NCBI GenBank assembly: GCA_009778165.1
Contig: WRKF01000189.1
Coordinates: forward strand, 1 to 64,000
Length of the DNA stretch: 64,000 bases
Source of the DNA: Defluviitaleaceae bacterium
GTDB lineage: Bacteria > Bacillota > Clostridia > Lachnospirales > UBA5962
Reading direction: 5' to 3'
Made by a program: the position numbers and the translations under genes. This document shows, one piece after another, positions 1 to 8,998 of this stretch. The notes beneath the pieces are model-generated. The model was not told the DNA's origin. It searched no databases and saw only the letters and a program-made list of their open reading frames with translations. Position 1 is the stretch's first letter. Each line of letters starts with the position of its first letter.

Positions 1-623
1 GGCTCCTCCGGCTCCGGCTCAGGGTCAGGAATGAAAGGAGCTTCCCCGGTTACGGTAAAAGAGATGGGTACGTTTACAGCAACATTTTCACCGTCAACTA
101 CACCCCGTATTTCAAGGTAGGCATTGTGTTCACCGGGCAAAAGACCAACAATTGGGCGTACTTGCACATTTCTGCTTCTTTGGGACGGTGGGTAAATTGC
201 ACTCGGGAGCTCCGTTATTCCGTCGCCTTCAGGGTTGTTTGGGTGAGACCCCGGCCAGTTCGCCGTTTGAGCAGAGAGACCGCGGTGTATCTCAAAAGTC
301 GGTGAAGATACGCTGACCCTCACCTCATAAACAGGCACAGGATTATTATTAAGTATACTAAACCTAACGGGACCCATAGAAGAAAAGTGTTGTGCTGTAA
401 ATGGTTCGTAACCAAACTCCCTTTCGGCAAATACAAAAGAAATAGGTGAAACATCAATGTTTGCGGGTCGTTGCTCATAGGTGCTTTCTTGTGACGAAAA
501 AAGTGTCTGGCATTGTGAATCTTCGTCATAAATGTTGTAAACTAAATACGATTCTGTCGTATCAGCACGTGTTACAGCTGTGTTAAACAGTAAAAAAAAT
601 ATGGTTAAAACTAGGTGTTTCAA
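1..623 (-). CDS. Secreted or surface protein, N-terminal part (partial)
   Basis: The minus-strand frame opens with TTG at 623-621, overlapping the TGA stop of the amidohydrolase gene (TTGA), with GAGG seven bases upstream; there is no ATG at this place. About 207 residues are visible before the gene leaves the window. The first 20 residues (MKHLVLTIFFLLFNTAVTRA) form a typical signal peptide. The rest reads as beta-rich extracellular sequence with an immunoglobulin- or CARDB-like look (residues about 80-190), then a Pro-Glu repeat (PEPEPEEP) at the edge, like a wall-spanning linker. I do not recognise a named family. Function unknown; probably translationally coupled to the upstream gene. Confidence 0.7.
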   Translation of the reverse strand, partial: MKHLVLTIFFLLFNTAVTRADTTESYLVYNIYDEDSQCQTLFSSQESTYEQRPANIDVSPISFVFAEREFGYEPFTAQHFSSMGPVRFSILNNNPVPVYEVRVSVSSPTFEIHRGLSAQTANWPGSHPNNPEGDGITELPSAIYPPSQRSRNVQVRPIVGLLPGEHNAYLEIRGVVDGENVAVNVPISFTVTGEAPFIPDPEPEPEE

Positions 624-1795
624 TTACTTACCTCACTTAGATAGTCTAAAGCTATAGTGAGCAGTGCTTTACTTGCAAATAGCAGGCCGTTTTCATCTAT
701 ATCAAATTTAGGGTGGTGATGAGGGTATATTATCCCTCTTTCTTCGTTCCCTGCTCCCGTATTAAAAAAACATCCCGGTACTTTTTGAAGATAATAAGCG
801 AAATCTTCTCCGCCCATACTAGGCTCTAGCTCAATTACTTTCTTTGGATTTACAATTTTTTTAAGGCTTTGTGTTACTAGCTCTGTTGAAGCCTTGTCGT
901 TTATAACCGCAGGGTATCCCCGCAAATATTCTATTTCAAAGGTTGCCCCTGAAAGATCGCAAGTCGCTTTTGTTATGCGTTCCATTTCAGTTTGTATTAT
1001 TTTCTGAACTTCATCGTCATACGTGCGTACTGTCCCTACGATTGTAGCGGAATCGGCAATAACGTTAAAGGCGTTGCCACCATTTATTTGCCCTACAGTA
1101 ACAACGGCAGGCTTTAGCGGGTCGATACGGCGGCTAACTATTTGTTGCAAATTAATAACGAGATTTGCAGCAACAACAATAGAGTCTATTGTTTGATGGG
1201 GAGCTGCACCATGACCACCTTTGCCTTTTATTGTTATAGTATATTCGTCCGGCATTGCCATAAATGCCCCCGCCCTATATCCATACTCTCCCACAGATAT
1301 TTTAGTGCTGAGATGAGACCCAAAAACTGCATCTACCCCATCCATACAGCCGTCTTTTATCATTTCTATGGCCCCACCGGGAGATTTTTCTTCGGCAAAC
1401 TGAAAAATAAGGCGAACAGAGCCGTTTATCTTGTCTGTATTTTGGCTTAGCACTTTTGCAACCCCCAAAAGGGATGCGGTATGGCCATCATGGCCACAGG
1501 CGTGCATTACACCGGGAACGGTAGATTTATACGGTACATCCTTTTCGTCAGGTATTGGCAGTGCGTCAAAATCGGCTCGCAGAGCCACAGTTTTGCCCGG
1601 GTTTTTGCCTTTTATTGTGGCGACCACCCCTCTGCCTCCAACATTTGTGCGGATATCCTCTATCCCCAAATTTTGCAGATATTTTGTAATATACGCAGGG
1701 GTTTCTACTTCTTTATAAGACAGTTCCGGATTCATATGAAAATGCCGTCTTATATTTACCATTTCACCGTGAATCTTTTCTAATTGCTCTAACAT
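620..1795 (-). CDS. M20-family amidohydrolase (N-acyl-amino-acid or N-acetyl-diaminopimelate deacetylase type)
   Basis: 391 residues, full length for M20D metallopeptidases. The metal-binding motif HACGHDGH is at residues 98-105 and the catalytic Glu pair at 135-136 (FQFAEEKSPGG); a dimerisation domain with GKGGHGAAPH follows near residue 190, and a C-terminal MGGEDFAYY supplies the last ligand. The family hydrolyses N-acyl groups from amino acids using two zinc ions. It lies directly downstream of lysA, 55 bp away and on the same strand, which makes N-acetyl-diaminopimelate deacetylase (last step of the acetylase branch of lysine synthesis) an attractive inferred role, but hippurate hydrolase-like enzymes look the same. 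AGGAG lies just upstream of the ATG. Confidence 0.9.
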   Translation of the reverse strand: MLEQLEKIHGEMVNIRRHFHMNPELSYKEVETPAYITKYLQNLGIEDIRTNVGGRGVVATIKGKNPGKTVALRADFDALPIPDEKDVPYKSTVPGVMHACGHDGHTASLLGVAKVLSQNTDKINGSVRLIFQFAEEKSPGGAIEMIKDGCMDGVDAVFGSHLSTKISVGEYGYRAGAFMAMPDEYTITIKGKGGHGAAPHQTIDSIVVAANLVINLQQIVSRRIDPLKPAVVTVGQINGGNAFNVIADSATIVGTVRTYDDEVQKIIQTEMERITKATCDLSGATFEIEYLRGYPAVINDKASTELVTQSLKKIVNPKKVIELEPSMGGEDFAYYLQKVPGCFFNTGAGNEERGIIYPHHHPKFDIDENGLLFASKALLTIALDYLSEVSN

Positions 1796-1850
1796 TATAC
1801 TCTCCTTATATGTTTTATATAGCAGCTCCGTTTTAAATTGTTCTACAGCT

Positions 1851-3110
1851 CTACAGCTCTATAGGTATATCCTTGGATATTAAATCTTCTATCCGATCTC
1901 TTTCCCTTATCAAAACAGGTTGAGAATTGTGGCGTATTAACACTTGAGCCGGACGCAGCATATTATTATAATTTGATGACATAACATGACCATATGCCCC
2001 CGTGTCCATCACTGCTACTATGTTGCCTTCTTTCGTTTGAGGTATCATACGGTTTTCGCCTAAGTTATCACTATTTTCACAAATGTTTCCAACTATATGC
2101 ACTTTTTCTACTAATTTTGGGCCTTTGGATTGGGAAAAAATTTCAATGTCGTGGTGAGCATCGTACATTGCCGGTCGTAAAAATGCGTTAAAACCTATGT
2201 CTGTTCCCACAAATTTTATTCCGTAATTTCTTTTTATAGAGGTTACGGTGCCTAATATTGCAGAGCTTTCTGCGACAATAAACCGACCCGGCTCTATTTT
2301 GAACTCTATATCCTTACCGTATATTCGGGCAAAAGCATATAGCAGTTGGTCTAAATCTTCTCGCAGCTTTGGCAAATTCAAGCCTTCTTCTCCTTCTTGT
2401 TTGCGGTAAGGCACGCCAAAACCACCTCCAAGGTCTATAAAGTCTAAATCGTCAAAATTACGAGAAACACCACAAATGATTTTAACACTTTCTATAAAAA
2501 CAGCACTGTTGGTAAATAACGATCCAATGTGCATGTGAACACCTACTATTTTTATATGAAATTTCTTACAAATTTCTCTTATTTGCACTATGTTTTCTAT
2601 AGAGATTTCTATGCCAAATTTTGTTCCCTTACCTGCTGTTATTGTTTTTTTGTTGTGGCCGTCACCCACACCGGGGTTAAACCGCAAAGCCACTTTGCTG
2701 CCGGGGTTTAGCTCACCGTACTGCTCCAATTGGGATATAGAATCTATGCTCATCAAAATACCACGCTCTATGGCATATAGCATGTCCTCTTTTTTTACAT
2801 TATTTGCAACGTACAAAATTTGTTTTGGGGTAAAACCAACTTCCATTTCTGCAAAAATCTCACCTGGTGACATAGCGTCTACCATCAAACCTTCGTCTCG
2901 TATTATTTGCAAAATGGCCAAGTTGCTGTTAGCTTTTGCACTGTAGTGTACGTTAAAGTTGTGGTAAGACACAAGAGATTTCATTTTACGGCAATTCTCT
3001 CTTATTATCTTTTCGTTGTACACATACAAAGGGCTACCATACCGCTTTATTAAACTTTTAGGCGAAAGCCCTTGAAAAACATTTAGCTTCTCACCGGAGT
3101 ACTCCAACAT
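1851..3110 (-). CDS. lysA: Diaminopimelate decarboxylase
   Basis: 419 residues, a normal length for LysA. A PLP-dependent alanine-racemase-fold enzyme that decarboxylates meso-diaminopimelate to lysine in the cytoplasm. The PLP lysine is K59 in HYSAKAN; the phosphate-binding HIGS is at 194-197, the glycine-rich GGGFG near 228-232 and EPGR near 273. The active-site Cys/Glu sit in CENSD (344-348), a variant of the usual CES-D, and GAYG closes the site near residue 373. The neighbouring M20 hydrolase may belong to the same pathway. Confidence 0.95.
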   Translation of the reverse strand: MLEYSGEKLNVFQGLSPKSLIKRYGSPLYVYNEKIIRENCRKMKSLVSYHNFNVHYSAKANSNLAILQIIRDEGLMVDAMSPGEIFAEMEVGFTPKQILYVANNVKKEDMLYAIERGILMSIDSISQLEQYGELNPGSKVALRFNPGVGDGHNKKTITAGKGTKFGIEISIENIVQIREICKKFHIKIVGVHMHIGSLFTNSAVFIESVKIICGVSRNFDDLDFIDLGGGFGVPYRKQEGEEGLNLPKLREDLDQLLYAFARIYGKDIEFKIEPGRFIVAESSAILGTVTSIKRNYGIKFVGTDIGFNAFLRPAMYDAHHDIEIFSQSKGPKLVEKVHIVGNICENSDNLGENRMIPQTKEGNIVAVMDTGAYGHVMSSNYNNMLRPAQVLIRHNSQPVLIRERDRIEDLISKDIPIEL

Positions 3111-3142
3111 TGATTACCTCCAACAATTTTTGTAGAATTAAA

Positions 3143-3171
3143 GGCAACCCCTTACAACAGAAGAGGTTGCC
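3143..3171 (-). terminator. Probable terminator between the hydrolase gene and lysA
   Basis: GGCAACC (3143-3149) pairs with GGTTGCC (3165-3171); on the minus strand the stem is followed by TTTAATTCT. A second AT hairpin, AACTTTTTT/AAAAAAGTT at 3238-3260, lies closer to the hydrolase stop. Either could separate the FtsEX-hydrolase unit from lysA. Confidence 0.45.
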
Positions 3172-3319
3172 CAAATTCAACGTACAAATTATCTGAAGAA
3201 AACTCCCGAAAAACAACGAAACTAAGGGAAGCAAATCAACTTTTTTGAACTAAAAAAGTTAACGAAAAGTTAATTTGCTATATTTTCGCACGTGAAGCCT
3301 TTTGGGAGTCCTCTAAAAA

Positions 3320-4495
3320 CTAATTTAACAGAAAGTACATAGGGTCAATATGCTGCCCATTAACCCGCACTTCAAAATGGCTGTGTGGTCCCGTGGACCA
3401 GCCGGTACTGCCAATATTGCCAATAATTTGCCTTGCTTGAACACTTTGCCCAACAGCAACACTGTTTAAAGAGTTGTGGGCGTATAGAGTACTAACACCA
3501 CCACCGTGGTCTATTATTATTGTGTTTCCAAAACCATTCATCCAACCAACAAAGGTTACAACACCGCTGCCCGCCGTTACAAAGTTTGTTCCGTTTGGTG
3601 CAGGAATGTCTATACCTGTGTGAAACTCGTTGCGGCCGGATATTGGGCTACGGCGCATACCATAACCGGAGGATATAACACTACGAGCAGGAACAGGCCA
3701 ATCTAAGCGCCCTCCAAGATTAGGAACATCTACCAAAATCCGATTGTTGCTCGGACCCGAAGGTGCTCTTGCAGCACGAGCCGCAGCTTGTATTAGTCGC
3801 TCAACTTCTCTAACATCTCGCTCTATATTAAACAATATCTGAGCTTCTCTGCGTTCATCTTCTTGCATTCGATTAAGAATTGCCGAGCGTTCCTCCATTT
3901 TGGCTTCGTACTGATTCATGCGAGTAGTGTGTTGCAGTTCAAACGCCATATAGCGTTGTTCTTCTATCTCTATCGCACGCAAGCTATGTTCTATAATTTC
4001 TTCAGTTTCCAATAAATCACTAACCAAATTTTGATCGTGTTCTATTAACCTATTTACAAACTCCATACGCATTAGCAAGTCTGTAAAATCTGTCGCACTA
4101 AGAAGAACGTCCAGGTGGGTTGCTGTTCCGTTCATATGCATGGCACGAGCCCTAGCAACAAGCCTTTCTTGCTGTTCTTGGCGACTGATTATCGCCTCGG
4201 TTAAATCGTTGTCTATTTCATACAGTGTTTCTCTCGTCATTTCCAAGTGAGCTGTTATATTGTTTAGCTCATCTATAACTTCCCACAAATCGCTTTCTAT
4301 ACTTGCAATTTCTCGGCTTATGACACTTATTTGTCCGGCTAAGCCATCCAAATTTGCTTGTGCCTCCGCCGCTTGGCGAGCCAAATCTGCCTGGCGTTGA
4401 GCCAAATCGCCACCACCGCCAAGAACAAAGGTGCTAAAAGAAACTACTCCAACCAACGTAACAGCCAGCAGTTTTAAAGAATTTTTCTTTTTCAC
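3320..4495 (-). CDS. PcsB/EnvC-like murein hydrolase with coiled coil and M23 (LytM) domain
   Basis: 391 residues. A signal peptide (about residues 1-26) is followed by a long coiled coil (about 30-240) and a C-terminal M23/LytM peptidase domain (about 265-388). The zinc-site motifs are present: HTGIDIPAPNGT (HxxxD), then HSHFEV (HxH), with GSTGWSTGPHSHF typical of the family, so it may be catalytically active, unlike some EnvC activators. It is directly downstream of ftsE-ftsX (31 bp after ftsX), the classic arrangement in which FtsEX in the membrane switches on an extracellular coiled-coil peptidoglycan hydrolase during septum splitting. Strong call for the class; the exact name depends on the species. 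Confidence 0.92.
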   Translation of the reverse strand: MKKKNSLKLLAVTLVGVVSFSTFVLGGGGDLAQRQADLARQAAEAQANLDGLAGQISVISREIASIESDLWEVIDELNNITAHLEMTRETLYEIDNDLTEAIISRQEQQERLVARARAMHMNGTATHLDVLLSATDFTDLLMRMEFVNRLIEHDQNLVSDLLETEEIIEHSLRAIEIEEQRYMAFELQHTTRMNQYEAKMEERSAILNRMQEDERREAQILFNIERDVREVERLIQAAARAARAPSGPSNNRILVDVPNLGGRLDWPVPARSVISSGYGMRRSPISGRNEFHTGIDIPAPNGTNFVTAGSGVVTFVGWMNGFGNTIIIDHGGGVSTLYAHNSLNSVAVGQSVQARQIIGNIGSTGWSTGPHSHFEVRVNGQHIDPMYFLLN

Positions 4496-4526
4496 AAAAC
4501 CATCCTTTCAAACTATTCAAACAACA

Positions 4527-5429
4527 CTAAACTCTAAGGTATTTTCGTATAGATGTTGCACTTCCCGCCACACCAATACATATACCCATAGCAACGCATA
4601 TAGGGGCGAGCATTAGAAAGACCTCCCCCACATCCCTTGGTTCAAAAAACAATATTGCGAAAAATGCACCAAGGACACCGTCTACTATCGAAACAACTGC
4701 ATAAGTATATATGAAATAACTGGCTCCCAAAGCGGTCAATGCACCAAGCACTCCTATCAGCACTCCTTCCATAAGGAAAGGCCAGCGTATGAACCAGTCT
4801 GTTGCACCAACATATTTCATAATATTTATCTCGTTTTTTCGAGCAGAAACAGTAATTTTTATTGTGTTAATAATTATAACTGTAGATATACCACCCAAAA
4901 AGGCTATGACGATAGCACTAACGATACTAACTGTACGGCTAATACCGATAAATATATCCATGCCTTCTTGGTCATGCCTAATATGCATTACACTGTCCAA
5001 CCCTGTAACATAATTAACTACATAATGCTGGTTTTCTAATGCATCCAATTCCAAAGAAAAGGATCTAGGCATAATATGCGGAAGTCCTTCCAAAAGTTCC
5101 GGCTCCATACCCCATTCATCCGCAGCTCTTGCAAAGGCTTCTTCTTCAGATGTAAAGCTAATATCAACAATGTGGGGTATATTAACAAGTTGTGATTCTA
5201 ACACATCCACTTCGTGATCCGTCGCCTCATCTTCCACAAAAACTATAATGAGCATACTTTGACCTATGTTTTCCATTAACTGGTTAACATTTGTAACAAT
5301 AAAATAGGATATGGCAAGTATCAAGATACAACTGGCAACAGTTATGATAGATGCCAAGCTCATTAACCTGTTTCTTATCATAGACCTGATAGACTCTGAC
5401 AAGAAGTATCTTAGATTTCTAATCTTCAT
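4527..5429 (-). CDS. ftsX: Cell division protein FtsX (permease-like)
   Basis: 300 residues with four predicted membrane segments: one near residues 20-46, then a large extracellular domain (about 50-165), then three more near 170-195, 220-250 and 265-295. This is the FtsX topology. It forms an inner-membrane complex with the ATPase FtsE and passes ATP-driven conformational change to an external hydrolase. Its start overlaps the end of ftsE by 11 bp, so the two are translationally coupled. Confidence 0.95.
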   Translation of the reverse strand: MKIRNLRYFLSESIRSMIRNRLMSLASIITVASCILILAISYFIVTNVNQLMENIGQSMLIIVFVEDEATDHEVDVLESQLVNIPHIVDISFTSEEEAFARAADEWGMEPELLEGLPHIMPRSFSLELDALENQHYVVNYVTGLDSVMHIRHDQEGMDIFIGISRTVSIVSAIVIAFLGGISTVIIINTIKITVSARKNEINIMKYVGATDWFIRWPFLMEGVLIGVLGALTALGASYFIYTYAVVSIVDGVLGAFFAILFFEPRDVGEVFLMLAPICVAMGICIGVAGSATSIRKYLRV

Positions 5430-6105
5430 CGCCGTAACCGCCTTTTTCTATATCCCTAAGCAGATGTCCTTTGTGTATGGTTACTACTCTTTTTTGCATT
5501 CTGTCAACTATTTCCTTTGCGTGGGTGGCACACACCACAGTCGTTCCCCTAAGATTAATGTCTTCCAACAACATCATTATTTCCCATGCCGTTTCCGGAT
5601 CAAGGTTTCCTGTTGGCTCGTCTGCTATTAAAATCGGAGGTTTATTCACAATGGCTCTCGCCAAAGCACACCGCTGCTTTTCCCCGCCGGAAAGCTGATC
5701 CGGATAGGATTTTGCTTTGCGTCCAAGACCGACCATAGCAAGAGCGGTAGGTACGTTGCGGCGTATTTCGCGGCCGGTTGCTTCTGTAACAAGCATAGCA
5801 AAGGCTACATTTTCATATACTGTTTTGTTAGGCAACAACTTAAAATCTTGAAAAACAACACCCAACTGCCGTCTAAAAAACGGCACAAACTTATGCTCCA
5901 GCTGAGTAATATCTGTTTTGTTTATTATTATTTTACCGCTAGTAGGCTCCATCTCTTTTAACAACATGCGTATTAGCGATGTTTTGCCGGAGCCGGAAGA
6001 ACCCACTATAAAAACAAAGTCGTCTTTGTTGATTTCAAGAGAAACGCCGTCTACGCCTTTTGCGCCATTCTCATATATTTTGGTAACATTGGATATTTTT
6101 ATCAT
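5419..6105 (-). CDS. ftsE: Cell division ATP-binding protein FtsE
   Basis: 228 residues, usual length. ABC ATPase with Walker A GSSGSGKTS (about residues 36-44), signature LSGGEKQR, Walker B ILIADEP followed by TGNLDP, and a switch His (CATHAKE). First gene of the ftsE-ftsX-hydrolase operon on the minus strand. The ATG at 6105 is preceded by AGAGGAAAG. No clear promoter hexamers were found in the AT-rich stretch upstream. Confidence 0.96.
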   Translation of the reverse strand: MIKISNVTKIYENGAKGVDGVSLEINKDDFVFIVGSSGSGKTSLIRMLLKEMEPTSGKIIINKTDITQLEHKFVPFFRRQLGVVFQDFKLLPNKTVYENVAFAMLVTEATGREIRRNVPTALAMVGLGRKAKSYPDQLSGGEKQRCALARAIVNKPPILIADEPTGNLDPETAWEIMMLLEDINLRGTTVVCATHAKEIVDRMQKRVVTIHKGHLLRDIEKGGYGDED

Positions 6106-6257
6106 TGCTTTCCTCTGTTTCTAAGATGTAATCATATGGTAACATATTTTTAAAAAAAAATCAAGTAAATTAACAAAAAAATTTGAAAATTTATTTTCTC
6201 CAAAAAATACCTTGAAAAACACCTTAAAAAATGCACTGAATTGCCGGATTTTTCCTT

Positions 6258-6374
6258 TTAGTGCGTAGGAATAATACGCTCAACCATAAAGTCACACATA
6301 GAGTCTTCGTTAGTTCGCATCAGAAACATCTTTTTAATATCTTTTTTTCTACCAAAACACCCATATAACACCAC
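6258..6374 (-). CDS. Candidate 38-residue small protein upstream of ftsE (uncertain)
   Basis: In the 409-bp space between ftsE and rnfC the minus strand has a short frame from GTG (6374) to TAA (6258). The frame is open further back to a TGA about 40 bases upstream. The product is compact and charged (contains GRKKDIKKMF and a C-terminal MVERIIPTH) and its composition looks more protein-like than the surrounding AT-rich DNA. There is only a weak ribosome binding site. It could be a leader peptide, a decayed gene end or chance. Confidence 0.2.
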   Translation of the reverse strand: MVLYGCFGRKKDIKKMFLMRTNEDSMCDFMVERIIPTH

Positions 6375-6448
6375 CCGACCTGTCTCTCGCCCTCAATCGG
6401 CAGTTTCAAAAAAAGGATAAGGACAATGAAATGCGGAACTATATATAC

Positions 6449-6477
6449 TTGACAGCAAAGGGTATATCATTTACAAT
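6449..6477 (+). promoter_or_regulatory. Sigma-A promoter of the rnf operon
   Basis: TTGACA at 6449-6454, a 17-bp spacer and TACAAT at 6472-6477. The predicted transcript start near 6484 gives a leader of about 30 nt before the GTG of rnfC, with AGAGGTGA as ribosome binding site. Confidence 0.85.
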
Positions 6478-6514
6478 TTTAGTGTAGAAAATTATTAAAG
6501 AAAGAGGTGATGGA

Positions 6515-7810
6515 GTGGGTTTTTTTAGCGGACAAAACTGCATAAAGCTAGATATGCAAAAAACGTTAACAAACAGCAAACCTGTGTCGGAATATACCCC
6601 AAAACTAGTGGCTATCCCCCTAAAAAACATGGCGTTTGAGGACTTTACAACACATGTAAATGTGGGAGATGTTGTTAAAATTGGCACCAAACTCGCAACA
6701 GGCAACGATCATAATAAACTGCCTTTGTTTTCCAGTGTTTCAGGCACAGTAACAGCAATAGAAAAAAGAGATCATATCTCTCTAAAAAAAACGAACCACA
6801 TTATTATCGAAAATGATTTTAAAGACGAAAAAGAATTACTTTTTGACCCTGTAGAAGATATTTTGTCATTTACAGGTGATGAGATTAAAAAACACATGAA
6901 AGATGCAGGCGTTCTTGGTCTGAGCGGCAGCGGCACGCCTACCTTTACAAAATTCCGTAACACAAAAAATGTAACATCTATACTAATCAATGCTATAGAG
7001 GATGAACAATTTATAACGGCAGACGAATATAATATAACCACATACCCTGCACTTCTTGCAAAAGGTGCTTTAACTTTGCTGAAAGCGGCAGATGCCAAGG
7101 AGTGTGTAATAGTTATAAGAGAAAGCAACAAAGAAGGTTTCGAGAAACTGTCCGCAATTTTAGGGGATTTCCAAGAAATAAAAATCACCAAAATGCCGGA
7201 CATATACCCAATGGGCTTTGAACGAACATTAATAAAAAAAATATGGGACAAAACATTTAAAGTTTTGCCGATAGAGGCAGGCGTTATATCCACAAACGTT
7301 TCTACAGTAATAGAATTTGCCAGAACACTAACTAATGCTTTGCCGCTATATGAGCGTGTTATAACTTTGGCTGGAGATGGTTTTATAAACCAACAAAATG
7401 TAAAAGTGCGTATCGGCACAATACTTTCTGATATAGTAGCAGAAATGGGCGGTTATGCCGCTGGTGTTCCCAAAAACGCAAGGCTGGTACACGGCGGACC
7501 CCTCCGCGGCAGTGCAGTAATTACAGATAACCTTTCCGTAACTCCTGTTACAAACGGCTTTGTGTGCATAGCAAATGCCGAACACGAGCAATCCCCTTGC
7601 TCCCGTTGCGGTGCATGTATAAGACACTGCCCGGCAGGATTGCAACCAATACAGATTATTGGAGCATTTAAGCTAAAAAACAAAGAAACACTTAAACAGC
7701 TCGGTGCTGATAAATGTATAGAATGTGGCGTTTGCAGTTTTGTTTGCTCATCATTTATAGATGTTTCCGATAATGCAAAAAAAGCGAAAGCCTTTACACT
7801 ACAAAAATAA
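6515..7810 (+). CDS. rnfC: Rnf complex subunit RnfC
   Basis: 431 residues. The peripheral subunit that carries the NADH/FMN site and two [4Fe-4S] clusters of the Rnf complex, which couples reduced ferredoxin oxidation by NAD+ to Na+ or H+ export. The two cluster motifs are at the C-terminus: CSRCGACIRHCP (about 361-372) and CIECGVCSFVC (about 402-412). The start is GTG at 6515, with AGAGGTGA seven bases upstream. First gene of a tight rnfCDGEAB operon. It has the short, bacterial-anaerobe form without the long C-terminal repeats of gamma-proteobacterial RnfC. Confidence 0.96.
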   Translation: MGFFSGQNCIKLDMQKTLTNSKPVSEYTPKLVAIPLKNMAFEDFTTHVNVGDVVKIGTKLATGNDHNKLPLFSSVSGTVTAIEKRDHISLKKTNHIIIENDFKDEKELLFDPVEDILSFTGDEIKKHMKDAGVLGLSGSGTPTFTKFRNTKNVTSILINAIEDEQFITADEYNITTYPALLAKGALTLLKAADAKECVIVIRESNKEGFEKLSAILGDFQEIKITKMPDIYPMGFERTLIKKIWDKTFKVLPIEAGVISTNVSTVIEFARTLTNALPLYERVITLAGDGFINQQNVKVRIGTILSDIVAEMGGYAAGVPKNARLVHGGPLRGSAVITDNLSVTPVTNGFVCIANAEHEQSPCSRCGACIRHCPAGLQPIQIIGAFKLKNKETLKQLGADKCIECGVCSFVCSSFIDVSDNAKKAKAFTLQK

Positions 7811-7834
7811 ACAACGAAAGGAATTGAAAAAACA

Positions 7835-8953
7835 ATGAACTTTCCTTTAAAACCCGCCCCACACACAAAAGTCGGGAACAGACACGAAGACATTGTTGCA
7901 ACTGTTATTAAAGCCGCCCTTTTTGTTGCGGTTTGGGCTATTTATAACCGCTTTATGGTATTTGGCATAGAAACTGCCGCCCATGTTGCACTGATGATTT
8001 TAGTCGCCTGCACAGCCAGCACTATTGCCCATCTCGGTTTTCATATGGCAATGGATGCACTGGAAAAAAAGAGTTTTACCTCATTTAAAGAGCGTATTGC
8101 CCCCTACAAACACAAAATAAGAACGGGGGAAACAGTGGTAACAGGGCTTATTTTGGCTCTTGCCATGCAGCCTACTGCTCATCTGTATGTTGTAGCTATT
8201 GTTGCGATTTTTGCAGAAATTATAGGCAAACTTATATACGGTGGCTATGGGCAAAATATATTTAACCCCGTTGCAGTGGGTCTTATTTTTAACGCTCTCA
8301 CCTTTGGCGGAACCGTTTTGACAGTAGGGTATCTGCCTGATATTATTACGCAACCCACACCGCTTGCGGCACTTACCACTGCAAACTGGATTATGACACC
8401 ACAGGAGCTGGCAAACTATTTCGCTAATACCGGTGGTATAATAAACATGTTTTTAGGCACAGTACCTGGCTCTGTTGGCGAAACATCTCGGTTGGCTCTG
8501 CTGGTGGCGTTGGGGTACATGTGTTACAAAAAAGTTGCTGATTGGGTAACTCCTATATTTTATATGGGTACGGTTTATGTAATAATGCTTGTATACGGAT
8601 TCATCATAGGTGCCGGTTTTTGGTATCCTGTTGCTCATTTGCTCACCGGTGGTATTGTGTTTGGTGCAGTCTTTTTGGCAAGCGATCCCATTACAACACC
8701 CATTAACCGTCAGGGCAAAGTAATATTTGCGGTGGGGCTTGCCATGTTTACATTGCTTATTAGGCTTACTGCTTCACCAACAGAAGGGGTTGCGTTTTCT
8801 ATTTTGCTCATGAACATGCTAACGCCCTTGATAGACTCCAAAACAGCAAATGTAACGACAGAAAACACAAACAAAAAAATACGTAGTTCCGCTATTGCCT
8901 TTGCAATAGCAACAGTTGTAGTCATTGGGTTCACCGTTTTAACCCAATTATAA
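7835..8953 (+). CDS. rnfD: Rnf complex subunit RnfD
   Basis: 372 residues, polytopic membrane protein of the NqrB/RnfD family. About nine or ten hydrophobic segments are visible between residues 25 and 370. The conserved ASDPITTPINRQGK near residue 285 contains the Thr that covalently carries FMN in this family, and GGYGQNIFNPVAVG (about 140-153) is the other hallmark. It is the likely ion-translocating partner of RnfG. It lies 24 bp after rnfC. Confidence 0.96.
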   Translation: MNFPLKPAPHTKVGNRHEDIVATVIKAALFVAVWAIYNRFMVFGIETAAHVALMILVACTASTIAHLGFHMAMDALEKKSFTSFKERIAPYKHKIRTGETVVTGLILALAMQPTAHLYVVAIVAIFAEIIGKLIYGGYGQNIFNPVAVGLIFNALTFGGTVLTVGYLPDIITQPTPLAALTTANWIMTPQELANYFANTGGIINMFLGTVPGSVGETSRLALLVALGYMCYKKVADWVTPIFYMGTVYVIMLVYGFIIGAGFWYPVAHLLTGGIVFGAVFLASDPITTPINRQGKVIFAVGLAMFTLLIRLTASPTEGVAFSILLMNMLTPLIDSKTANVTTENTNKKIRSSAIAFAIATVVVIGFTVLTQL

Positions 8954-8998
8954 TTATATCATTAAACAATAAATAATGATGAATGATGGAAGTGACAT

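Larger units (their letters stand above)
6106..6514. other. Divergent intergenic region ftsE / rnfC
   Basis: 409 bp without a secure gene. The ftsE-proximal part (6140-6240) is very AT-rich with A and T runs; the middle holds the weak 38-codon frame described separately; the right end carries the rnf promoter. Confidence 0.7.
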
